Below the pieces are notes generated by a model. That model searched no databases and was not told the origin of the DNA. It saw only the letters and a list, made by a program, of their open reading frames with translations. Positions 1 to 6,199 of a stretch of DNA of 8,186 bases are shown here, in pieces (the first letter of the stretch is position 1; every line of letters begins with the position of its first letter). A program made the position numbers and the translations under genes. Origin of the DNA: Clostridia bacterium (lineage in GTDB: Bacteria; Bacillota; Clostridia; Christensenellales; Aristaeellaceae); assembly GCA_017551645.1 (NCBI GenBank), contig JAFZLE010000046.1, positions 1 to 8,186 on the forward strand, written 5' to 3'.

Positions 1-1038
1 GAAGAGGACGGCTACAGGATACTCATACTTATGGGCAGCGAGGCCGGGCAGACCGAGTGGGAGTACAGCTGCGTATTCGACAGCGAAGCCGACTATCTCA
101 GGTCCGCGCCCTTCGGCATCCGCAGGGAGGTCGTTTTTGACGAGTACGGCGAAATGGTCTCCTCGGAAGCGGTATACGAGGACGGCGAAGCCGTGTTCTT
201 CCTAAACGGCGACGGCTGCCTGATCTGGCAGGACTATAAGGAAAACGCGGGCGAGGGCATGGTATTTACCAAACTCATGGGCTTCGGGCCCCTGTTCGCC
301 ACCGTGGGCGAAGCCCTTGAATCGGAGGGCTTCACCGGCATGTACAGCACCTACGGCGATTATTACGTGGCGGTGGTCGAGATAGACGGCCAGTTCGTGC
401 GCGTGGTTGCGGAACTGGACGAGACCGCCCTCAAGTTAAGCGACGCCGTCATGGACGCGGACGACCCCTTTACCGCGGCGGAAGCGTACGAGGCGTACGC
501 CGAAACGCTGCCCGTGTCCTACCTGGAAGAGATCGTGCAGGTGCCCCTTGATGCCGAAGAACTGGACGCCCTTAGTGGCAAGACCATAGGCGAACTGGAA
601 GAAAACGGCTTTGAAGCCCTGTCCTTCGAGGAAGAAGGCGGCGCCTTCACCGTGTCCGTAGCTTTCGGCATGTACGTGTACGACATCACCGTGAACGAGC
701 CGCCGGAAGAGTGCGAGACGATATTTGACGGTGATATGGATTACACGCTGCTCACGGTCAAAGGCGCCCGTTACGCGGGCATCTCCCCCAACACCCTCAA
801 TTTGGACTACATGCCCGACGGCACCTACTTTGGGGATGAAGGCCTGGATACGGACGTGTTCGGCGACTCATTCGACCTTATGAACATACTGTTCGGCGCG
901 GTGCAAAGCGGCGACGCCGACCTGGACGCCCTGGCTGAAACGCTCACGCAGAGCATGCCCGACAATGCGGAAGAGATACTGTCCTACATCGAGCAGCTCA
1001 GGCAGATGTACAGCGAGGACGCGCCTGCCGGGGAATAG
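1..1038 (+). CDS. Partial hypothetical acidic protein with a duplicated domain (C-terminal part)
   Basis: The reading frame is open from base 1, so the gene very probably begins left of the window; the first in-frame ATG at 31 has no ribosome binding site before it and the ten codons ahead of it read as ordinary protein. I do not recognise the family. The visible 345 residues are strongly acidic, with many Asp/Glu and few Lys, which fits a secreted or surface protein, but no signal peptide or anchor is visible because the N-terminus is missing. Two related segments can be seen, residues about 96-140 and 188-230: each has a short (V/I)GE(x)LExxGF helix motif (TVGEALESEGF at 101-111, TIGELEENGF at 195-204) followed by alternating hydrophobic strands (YYVAVVEIDG; AFTVSVAFG). 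A helical tail rich in Leu and Glu ends the protein. The stop TAG is followed by a palindrome that may end transcription. Function unknown; coding status is confident. Confidence 0.8.
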   Translation, partial: EEDGYRILILMGSEAGQTEWEYSCVFDSEADYLRSAPFGIRREVVFDEYGEMVSSEAVYEDGEAVFFLNGDGCLIWQDYKENAGEGMVFTKLMGFGPLFATVGEALESEGFTGMYSTYGDYYVAVVEIDGQFVRVVAELDETALKLSDAVMDADDPFTAAEAYEAYAETLPVSYLEEIVQVPLDAEELDALSGKTIGELEENGFEALSFEEEGGAFTVSVAFGMYVYDITVNEPPEECETIFDGDMDYTLLTVKGARYAGISPNTLNLDYMPDGTYFGDEGLDTDVFGDSFDLMNILFGAVQSGDADLDALAETLTQSMPDNAEEILSYIEQLRQMYSEDAPAGE

Positions 1039-1092
1039 GCCCGGGCGCACACGCGATACCGCCGCCCTTCGCGGGCGCGGAAAACAGATAGA

Positions 1093-1120
1093 AACGGGGA
1101 GCGCGGCCGCGCTCCCCGTT
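1093..1120. terminator. 28-bp perfect palindrome between convergent genes, probable bidirectional terminator
   Basis: Bases 1093-1106 are the exact reverse complement of 1107-1120, with an 8-bp GCGGCCGC core, giving a very stable GC-rich hairpin. It lies 55 bp after the stop of the left-hand gene and 33 bp beyond the stop of the minus-strand nucleotidase. Read on the minus strand the stem is followed by TTTCTATCTGTTTT, a usable though broken U-tract; read on the plus strand it is followed by ATCGTATG, which is poor. So it should terminate the nucleotidase transcript well and the left-hand gene less certainly. A weaker 5-bp hairpin (1063-1067 with 1073-1077) precedes it. Confidence 0.75.
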
Positions 1121-1153
1121 ATCGTATGCCCCGCAGGCGGGCAGACCGCCGGG

Positions 1154-2803
1154 CTACGGCTGCACTTCCACGCCTCTGGGACTGGGGTCCACGCTTATGT
1201 ACCCGCCGTCAAGCGCGTACGCCTGCCTGAGCAGCTTTATGAACGCCTCATTGTCCGTGGGCGCGTCCGCTTCCGGCACAAGGGGCGTCTTGCCCAGGAA
1301 CACGCTGCCTTCCACCGTGGCGTTATAGTTGCTCGTGCACACGCGGTACAGCGTCTTTGTGTCGTTTATGTCTACTTCGGTGCCGTCGTCAAGGGTCACG
1401 CTGAGTATGGTGTACTCCCTGTCCGCCCTGTCCATGGACGCATCGCCCGTGGCGGAATAGGTGAACGTGAGGCCGGACATCTGGTCGCCGCAGTTGGGCC
1501 GGGCCAGGCCGTCGGCCAGCTGCCGGGCGAGCTCGCTGCCGCTTAACTCGAACACCAGCAGCGTGTTGCCAAAGGGCGTGATCGTGTATATGTCCCCCAC
1601 CGTGACATCGCGCGTCGATTCGCCTTTGGGTATGTAAAGGCTGGTGCGGATGCCGCCGTTGTTGTAGAACGCGGCCACGGTCCCAAGCTCCCGTGTGGCT
1701 TTCAGCATAAGGCCCGTTATCCAGTTGCCCGCGGCGTTGGCGCCCACCCCGCCCGTCTTGGTCAGGGGCGTGTCTATATACCCTATCACTTCGCTCATCT
1801 CGTCCCGTATGGCGTCCCAGCACGCGCGGGAGATGTCCATTATCCCGGCGTCCAGCCCCGCCGCGTTGGCTTCGGTGTCATACAGCGCTCCCCTGTCCGA
1901 AGATATGTCGTGGGACGTGAGCTCTTCCGCCCGCACCGCGCCGTCTTCGCCTATCACCAGCACCGCGGAAACGAAGCCGCCCGCGTTGCTCGCGCCCTGT
2001 ATGTAAGGCACGCCGCTGGCCGCTGTGCCCGCCAGCATGTTGTGCACGTGGCCGCCGCACACCAGGTCCACCTGCCCGGGGTCCATGGCGGCGGCTATCC
2101 CCCTGGGGTCTTCGTGGGCGAGGATAACGGTGGCGTCGGGGCGCTCGGTCTCGTTCACACGGCGCACCAGCGCGTCCAGCCTGCCAAGGTCACCGTCAAT
2201 AATGTAGGGCGCGATCTTCGCGGTCATTATCTGGTTCCGGTAATCGGGTATGTACCCTATCACCGCTATGCGCAGCCCCGCCTTCTCTATCACCGCGTAA
2301 TCCCTGGTGAAAGGCACCCTCTCCCCCGTGGCGGCGTCGTAAAGATCGCAGGCGAGCACCGGTATCTTCGGGTCGCCGAAATAGTCGCCCAGCTCGTAGG
2401 GCGCGAGGGTGCCCTCTGAGTCCGCCGCGTACTCGGTGACCTCCCAGTCGAACTCGTGGTTGCCCAGGCACACCGCGTCGTATCCCATGGCGTCCACCGC
2501 CGCGCGTATCACCGCGCCGCCCGTCATCATGGATACCGGCATGCCCTGGTACAGGTCGCCGCCGTCCAGCAGCAGCACATCGTCATACTCTCCGGACGAG
2601 CGCGCCTCGTTTATCAGGTACGCGATACGGGCCAGCTTGTACTGGAACTTTTCGCTGCTGCCCGCGGAAATGTCCATTATGTATCCGTGTATGTCCGACG
2701 TCTCTATCACGAGCACGCGCTTTTCGCCCCGCGTTTCCCCGCCGGCGCACAGAAGCCCTGCGCACAGGCACAGGCACAAAAGCAGTATCAGCGCCCTTTT
2801 CAT
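1154..2803 (-). CDS. Secreted 5'-nucleotidase / 2',3'-cyclic-nucleotide phosphodiesterase (UshA-type metallophosphoesterase)
   Basis: This 549-residue protein has the normal two-domain layout and length. Residues 1-22 are a signal peptide (Lys-Arg then a Leu/Cys-rich core), so it acts outside the membrane, probably dephosphorylating nucleotides for nucleoside uptake. The N-terminal metallophosphoesterase domain carries SDIHG (D37, H39), DGGD (D83), GNHEFD (N115, catalytic-pair H116 and D119), H230 and GGHVH (H252, H254), the full set for a two-metal site. The C-terminal nucleotide-binding domain shows NNGGIR (381-386) and GDIYTITPFGNT (403-414). I chose the ATG at 2803 rather than 2824: GGGGGTGG at 2811-2818 is 7 nt from it, a signal peptide starts cleanly there, and the predicted promoter would leave almost no leader for 2824. 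There is no C-terminal LPXTG anchor. A lipobox is not canonical (LLC at 17-19). Oddities: H230 is followed by ED where relatives usually have a glycine, and the usual aromatic in the second substrate loop is not obvious. Exact substrate is uncertain. Confidence 0.93.
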   Translation of the reverse strand: MKRALILLLCLCLCAGLLCAGGETRGEKRVLVIETSDIHGYIMDISAGSSEKFQYKLARIAYLINEARSSGEYDDVLLLDGGDLYQGMPVSMMTGGAVIRAAVDAMGYDAVCLGNHEFDWEVTEYAADSEGTLAPYELGDYFGDPKIPVLACDLYDAATGERVPFTRDYAVIEKAGLRIAVIGYIPDYRNQIMTAKIAPYIIDGDLGRLDALVRRVNETERPDATVILAHEDPRGIAAAMDPGQVDLVCGGHVHNMLAGTAASGVPYIQGASNAGGFVSAVLVIGEDGAVRAEELTSHDISSDRGALYDTEANAAGLDAGIMDISRACWDAIRDEMSEVIGYIDTPLTKTGGVGANAAGNWITGLMLKATRELGTVAAFYNNGGIRTSLYIPKGESTRDVTVGDIYTITPFGNTLLVFELSGSELARQLADGLARPNCGDQMSGLTFTYSATGDASMDRADREYTILSVTLDDGTEVDINDTKTLYRVCTSNYNATVEGSVFLGKTPLVPEADAPTDNEAFIKLLRQAYALDGGYISVDPSPRGVEVQP

Positions 2804-2840
2804 TCCAGGTCCACCCCCGTACATAAATGTCTGCGCGTAA

Positions 2841-2869
2841 ATGATACCACATAAGCGGGCGTTTGGGAA
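2841..2869 (-). promoter_or_regulatory. Predicted promoter of the nucleotidase gene, extended -10 type
   Basis: On the minus strand TTCCCA (2864-2869, four of six matches to the -35 consensus) is separated by 17 bp from TATCAT (2841-2846, five of six), which is preceded by TGG, an extended -10 element. Transcription would begin near 2834, giving a leader of about 30 nt that includes the ribosome binding site at 2811-2818. It is the best candidate in this interval; not proven. Confidence 0.6.
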
Positions 2870-2874
2870 TACGC

Positions 2875-2892
2875 GCCCGGCGCTGCCCGGCG
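2875..2892. repeat. Direct repeat of GCCCGGCG, one helical turn apart
   Basis: GCCCGGCG occurs at 2875-2882 and again at 2885-2892, a period of 10 bp. An inverted copy, CGCCGGGC, lies at 2989-2996 on the far side of the plus-strand promoter; the inner copy and the inverted one match over 10 bp (2884-2893 against 2988-2997). The pair sits just upstream of the nucleotidase -35 box. It could be a regulator site, or chance in GC-rich DNA. Confidence 0.4.
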
Positions 2893-2927
2893 TTTCTTAC
2901 AAAACGGTGATATTTTGATGTCCCATG

Positions 2928-2956
2928 TTTATAAGCCGCGCGCGGCATGCTATAAT
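2928..2956 (+). promoter_or_regulatory. Predicted promoter of the DUF218 lipoprotein gene (and possibly the glycan operon)
   Basis: TTTATA (2928-2933) is followed after 17 bp by a perfect TATAAT (2951-2956) with TG at 2948-2949, an extended -10. Transcription would start near 2963, about 50 nt before the ATG at 3014. The ribosome binding site GGGGAGAG (2999-3006) stands 7 nt before that ATG. No other promoter is evident before the glycosyltransferase genes, so this one may drive them too. Confidence 0.75.
2935..2946. repeat. 12-bp perfect palindrome inside the promoter spacer
   Basis: GCCGCGCGCGGC is its own reverse complement and lies wholly between the -35 and extended -10 boxes of the plus-strand promoter. 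In that place a dimeric repressor would block RNA polymerase. The alternating CG tract could also be simple GC-rich composition. Confidence 0.45.
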
Positions 2957-3013
2957 ACACGCATGGATCAGCGCCCAGGGAAACAAGACGCCGGGCACGG
3001 GGAGAGTTGACAT

Positions 3014-3868
3014 ATGAAAAGACTGCTGTGCGTATTATTGAGCGCCATTCTGCTTTGGGGCTGCGCCTGCCTTTCAGAGGAAGCGGGCACAGATGTGACT
3101 GAGGGCGCGGATTACCCCGCGCTGCTCACCGACCTTGCCGCCGCCTGGTCGGCGCAGGAGCTTTACGGCACCGAAGGCGACATGTACAAAGAGACGCTCG
3201 CCCGCATCGACGCGGGCCTGGAAGCGCTTGACGATCCCCTTGCCTCTGCCCTCGCGGACCTGTGGAAGCGGACGTATCTCGACCCCGGTTTCCGCGTGTT
3301 CCTGCACGGCGAAGACGACCCTTCCCTGCTGCCCATAACGGGCAAACACGCCTTCGTGGTGCTGGGCTTCCAGCTGGAGGACGGGGAGATGGCGGACGAG
3401 CTGAAAGCCCGCTGCGATGCCGCCGCCGAAGCCGCGAACGCGTTCCCCGATTCCATACTGGTATGCTCCGGGGGCGCCACGGGCAGGAACAACCCCGGCG
3501 ACCGCACCGAGGCGGGGCTCATGAAGGCGTACCTCACGGATGTGTGCGGGCTGGACGCCGGCAGGATATTTATCGACGAAAAGGCCATGACCACGCTGGA
3601 CAACGCAGTCAACACCTTCGGCATACTCAAAGACAGGGGCATAGAGCAGTACACCCTGGTCACTTCCTCCTACCACCAGAAGCGCGCCGCCGTGCTCTAC
3701 GGTACCATGGCCTCCTACGCGCGCCTGTACGAAGGATATACCGTGGAAGCGGCGGGCAATTTCTCCAACCTCGCCGAACCAAGCGGGCAGGCCGCGTCCA
3801 TGGACGCCAGGCTGGCGACGTTCCAGTTAAACGGCATGCTCCAGGCCCTGCTGCCGGCTGCCGAATAG
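3014..3868 (+). CDS. Probable lipoprotein with a DUF218 (YdcF/ElyC/SanA-type) domain
   Basis: The 284-residue product begins MKRLLCVLLSAILLWGC, a short lipoprotein-type signal with L14-W15-G16-C17 as the likely lipobox (Trp at -2 is unusual), so the protein is probably tethered outside the membrane. Residues about 18-108 are an Ala/Asp/Leu-rich helical stretch that I do not recognise. Residues about 111-260 are a DUF218 domain: FVVLGFQL (114-121), LVCSGGATG (149-157), TEAGLMKAYL (165-174), the TTLDNAVN segment (193-200) and LVTSSYHQKRA (215-225). In this family the first strand, the SGG loop, the Glu of the TEA motif and the Asn of the DNA motif are the conserved pocket. E. coli members are tied to envelope integrity (ElyC, SanA), but the biochemical activity is not settled, so only an envelope role is inferred. 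ATG 3014 has a strong binding site. The four-gene glycan run starts 39 bp later on the same strand. Confidence 0.85.
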   Translation: MKRLLCVLLSAILLWGCACLSEEAGTDVTEGADYPALLTDLAAAWSAQELYGTEGDMYKETLARIDAGLEALDDPLASALADLWKRTYLDPGFRVFLHGEDDPSLLPITGKHAFVVLGFQLEDGEMADELKARCDAAAEAANAFPDSILVCSGGATGRNNPGDRTEAGLMKAYLTDVCGLDAGRIFIDEKAMTTLDNAVNTFGILKDRGIEQYTLVTSSYHQKRAAVLYGTMASYARLYEGYTVEAAGNFSNLAEPSGQAASMDARLATFQLNGMLQALLPAAE

Positions 3869-3873
3869 CCGGC
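3853..3873 (+). repeat. GC-rich hairpin spanning the stop codon of the DUF218 gene
   Basis: GCCGGCT (3853-3859) pairs with AGCCGGC (3867-3873) around a 7-nt loop; the TAG stop lies at the loop-stem border. There is no T-tract after it, so it is more likely a partial attenuator or 3'-end stabiliser than a full terminator. Confidence 0.4.
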
Positions 3874-3883
3874 GGCGCCATTA

Positions 3884-3897
3884 CTCAAAAAATTGAG
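3884..3897. repeat. AT-rich inverted repeat CTCAA-AAAA-TTGAG before the first glycosyltransferase gene
   Basis: A 5-bp stem with a 4-nt A loop lies in the 39-bp gap between the DUF218 gene and the first glycosyltransferase gene. It contains the TTG at 3893 that is an alternative in-frame start. It is one of the few AT-rich spots in the region. Function not evident. Confidence 0.3.
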
Positions 3898-3907
3898 CTG
3901 CGCGCAC

Positions 3908-5035
3908 ATGAAAAAGATGAACTCAGGCAGGCTCCGCATCGCCATGCTGGGGCAGAAGCACTCGTTCAGCCGGGAAGGCGGGATCGAGGTCGCCGTGGGC
4001 GAACTGGCGGGACGTATGGCCCGCCTGGGCCACAAAGTGACCTTGCTCGACCGCTCTCCCCGGCCTTCGCGCAGTATGGTGCCCCGCACGGAAGACCTTG
4101 AGATACGCTGTGTGCCCACCCTGGGGCGCGGGGGCCTGGCGGCGCTGACTTCCTCGTTTTTCGGCGCGGTAAAGGCGGCGTTCGGAAAGTATGACGTGGT
4201 GCATTTCCACGCGGAAGGCCCCGCGGCAATGTGCCTGATCCCCCGGCTGCTGGGCAAGCGCGTTGTGTGCACGGTGCACGGGCTGGACTGGCAGCGGGAA
4301 AAATGGGGCCGCCTCGCCCGCGCTTACATAAAGCTGGGCGAGAAGACCGCCGTAATGTACGCGCACGAGATGATAGTGCTGAATAACGACACCCGGGACT
4401 ACTTTCTTAAAGCATACAGGCGCGGAACGCGCGTGATCCCCAACGGCGCGAGCCCCGCCCCAAACGCACCTGTACGCCTGATACGGCAGGCCTGGGGGCT
4501 GGAAAAGGACGGCTACGTGCTGTTCGTGGGGCGGCTCGTGCCGGAAAAGGGGCTCAGGCTGCTTTTGAAAGCCTGGAAAAAACTTAAGACCGATACAACG
4601 CTGGTGATCGCCGGCGGCGGCGCGTCCGAAAGCTTTATGGGGGAGCTTGCCTCCCTGGCGGGCGAAAACGTGCTGTTCACGGGCTTTGTTGAAGGTCAGG
4701 CGCTAAGTGAGCTGTACTGCAACTGCCGCCTGTTCGTGCTCCCGTCGGACCTGGAAGGCATGCCCCTGGCGCTGCTGGAAGCCCTGAGTTCCGGCTGCTG
4801 CTGCCTGGCTTCCGACATACCCGCCTGCAGGGAGACCGCGCGGGATAAGGCCGTTTATTTCGAAAGAGGCAGCGAAAGCTCGCTGATCGCGGCGCTCCAA
4901 ACGCTGCTGGACAGCCCCGGGAACGTGAGCCGCTACCGGGAGGGCGCCAAAGAGTTCGTTTTGAGCAATTACGACTGGGACGAAATAACCCTGAAAACGC
5001 TGGCGGCGTACCGGGGCACGGAGACAGACGCATGA
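3908..5035 (+). CDS. GT4-family glycosyltransferase (surface polysaccharide synthesis)
   Basis: The 375-residue protein has the GT-B fold pattern of retaining GT4 enzymes, which move a sugar from a nucleotide donor to a lipid-linked glycan in the cytoplasm. The N-terminal domain opens with RIAMLGQKHSFSREGGIE (residues 10-27), a glycine-rich acceptor-side loop like that of rhamnosyltransferase-type polysaccharide enzymes, followed by DVVHFHAEG. The C-terminal donor domain shows LFVGRLVPEKG (205-215), a VIAGGG strand and the EGMPLALLE motif (E283 and E291, the E-x7-E pair). No membrane segments are visible. The start is uncertain: ATG 3908 is the first methionine, TTG 3893 and ATG 3917 are also in frame, and none has a clear ribosome binding site. 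The stop overlaps the next start by four bases (ATGA at 5032), implying translational coupling. Donor and acceptor sugars cannot be told from sequence. Confidence 0.9.
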   Translation: MKKMNSGRLRIAMLGQKHSFSREGGIEVAVGELAGRMARLGHKVTLLDRSPRPSRSMVPRTEDLEIRCVPTLGRGGLAALTSSFFGAVKAAFGKYDVVHFHAEGPAAMCLIPRLLGKRVVCTVHGLDWQREKWGRLARAYIKLGEKTAVMYAHEMIVLNNDTRDYFLKAYRRGTRVIPNGASPAPNAPVRLIRQAWGLEKDGYVLFVGRLVPEKGLRLLLKAWKKLKTDTTLVIAGGGASESFMGELASLAGENVLFTGFVEGQALSELYCNCRLFVLPSDLEGMPLALLEALSSGCCCLASDIPACRETARDKAVYFERGSESSLIAALQTLLDSPGNVSRYREGAKEFVLSNYDWDEITLKTLAAYRGTETDA

Positions 5036-6171
5036 AGCTTTTAAGACTGATAAAGGCCGCCTGCTGTATAGCGCTTGACCTTGCGGCGCTGGCATACGCC
5101 CGCCTGTCCAAACTTCCCCGGGACACGTGGCTGATATCCGAGCGGGGCTACGACGCCCGGGACAACGGGTACTGCTTCTTCCGTTACCTGCGCCGGAACC
5201 ATCCCGATATCCGTGCCGTGTACGTCATAACCAGGGATTCCCCCGACCTTGACAGGATACGCGCCCTGGGCGGGTGGACCCGCTTCGGCTCCTTCGCCCA
5301 CCGCGCCCTCATGATGTCCGCGCGGGTGCTCATAAGCACCCACGACTGCGGCTACACCCCGGACATGGTGGTATACCATCACCTGAAAAAGCGCGGCCTG
5401 TTCAGGCCCCGGGGCAGGACCGTGCTGCTGCAGCACGGCGTGCTCCACCGCCCCATACAGTGGTATTCCCGCGGCGAGTGCGCGCCCGACGTGTTCGTGG
5501 TGTCCACCGAAGACGAGTTCAGGCTCGTGACAGAACAGCTCGGGCAGCCCGAAAGCGCGGTAAGGCTCACCGGCCTGCCCCGCTTCGACACGCTGGACGG
5601 GGACAAGGCGGAAAAGCTGGTGCTGGTCATGCCCACCTGGCGGAAGTACCTGGCCCGTCTTGCGCCGGACGCCTTTGCCCAAAGCGATTACAGCCGGGCC
5701 TTCGCTTCGCTCTTAGGCGACGAAAGGCTCGTCCGCCTGCTGGACAAAAACGGATACCGCCTGGTATTCTATCCCCACGCGGAGATGCAGAAGTTCTACG
5801 CGCCCGAGACGCGGGGCAGCGTCCGCGTCGCCTCCATGGCAACGGACGACGTGCAGGGCCTGCTCAATCGCTGCCAAATACTGGTCACGGACTATTCCTC
5901 CGTGTTTTACGACGCCGCGTACATGGGCAAGCCCGTGGTCTTCTACCAGTTCGACCGCGCGCGCGCGGACGCCGGGCATTACCCGCTGGGCCGCGTGGAT
6001 TATCCCGCTTTCGGCGAGGTCTGCCTTACGGAAGACGAAGTCGTAAACGCCCTGGCCCGGGCTGCCGCCCTGCCCTCCGCGCGGGAGAGCGGCCGGAAAG
6101 GTCCGTTCAGATACCGTGACACGCACAACTGCGACAGGGTCTTTCAGGCGATTCTTGAAACGCTGGGCTGA
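5032..6171 (+). CDS. CDP-glycerol glycerophosphotransferase family protein (TagB/TagF-like)
   Basis: The 379-residue protein matches the single-domain form of the family that transfers glycerol phosphate from CDP-glycerol to a teichoic-acid or polysaccharide acceptor at the inner face of the membrane. Visible marks are SERGYDARDNGYCFF (36-50), LLQHGV with H135 (132-137), YPHAEM with H249 (247-252), and the strong C-terminal signature LVTDYSSVFYDAAYMGKPVV starting at residue 284; the two histidines are the probable catalytic pair by analogy with TagF. Residues 1-26 are basic and hydrophobic and may form an amphipathic membrane contact rather than a spanning segment. The large N-terminal region of TagF is absent, so it may add single units like TagB or decorate a glycan instead of polymerising. 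It is coupled to the gene before it by ATGA and is 28 bp from the next. Other polyol-phosphate transfer (e.g. ribitol) cannot be excluded. Confidence 0.9.
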   Translation: MKLLRLIKAACCIALDLAALAYARLSKLPRDTWLISERGYDARDNGYCFFRYLRRNHPDIRAVYVITRDSPDLDRIRALGGWTRFGSFAHRALMMSARVLISTHDCGYTPDMVVYHHLKKRGLFRPRGRTVLLQHGVLHRPIQWYSRGECAPDVFVVSTEDEFRLVTEQLGQPESAVRLTGLPRFDTLDGDKAEKLVLVMPTWRKYLARLAPDAFAQSDYSRAFASLLGDERLVRLLDKNGYRLVFYPHAEMQKFYAPETRGSVRVASMATDDVQGLLNRCQILVTDYSSVFYDAAYMGKPVVFYQFDRARADAGHYPLGRVDYPAFGEVCLTEDEVVNALARAAALPSARESGRKGPFRYRDTHNCDRVFQAILETLG

Positions 6172-6199
6172 GCGCCTGCCGGGCATGTGAGGGCAACAG

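Noticed and set aside
2804..2824. Upstream ATG at 2824 as the start of the nucleotidase
   Set aside because: No binding site precedes it, it would bury the GGGGGTGG site inside the coding region, and it would put seven extra residues before a well-formed signal peptide.
2409..2840. Plus-strand open frames opposite the nucleotidase start, and others across 965-2419
   Set aside because: They are antisense shadows of a gene with complete catalytic motifs; codon bias in GC-rich genes leaves such frames open.
3262..4101. A 279-codon plus-strand frame bridging the DUF218 gene and the first glycosyltransferase
   Set aside because: Arg/Gly/Pro-rich shadow with no recognisable motif and no binding site; both true frames show conserved motifs across it.
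5041..5682. A 213-codon minus-strand frame opposite the glycerophosphotransferase
   Set aside because: Composition is that of an antisense shadow (Val/Gly/His/Gln-rich) and there is no promoter or binding site for it.
5956..5970. CG-alternating run in the glycerophosphotransferase gene
   Set aside because: It encodes ordinary Arg-Ala residues in frame; composition explains it and no regulatory context is present.
5274..6119. A 281-codon open frame inside the glycerophosphotransferase gene, +1 shifted
   Set aside because: Its product is a low-complexity Arg/Pro/Ala/Gly string typical of a shifted frame in GC-rich coding DNA, and the overlapping frame has clear family motifs.
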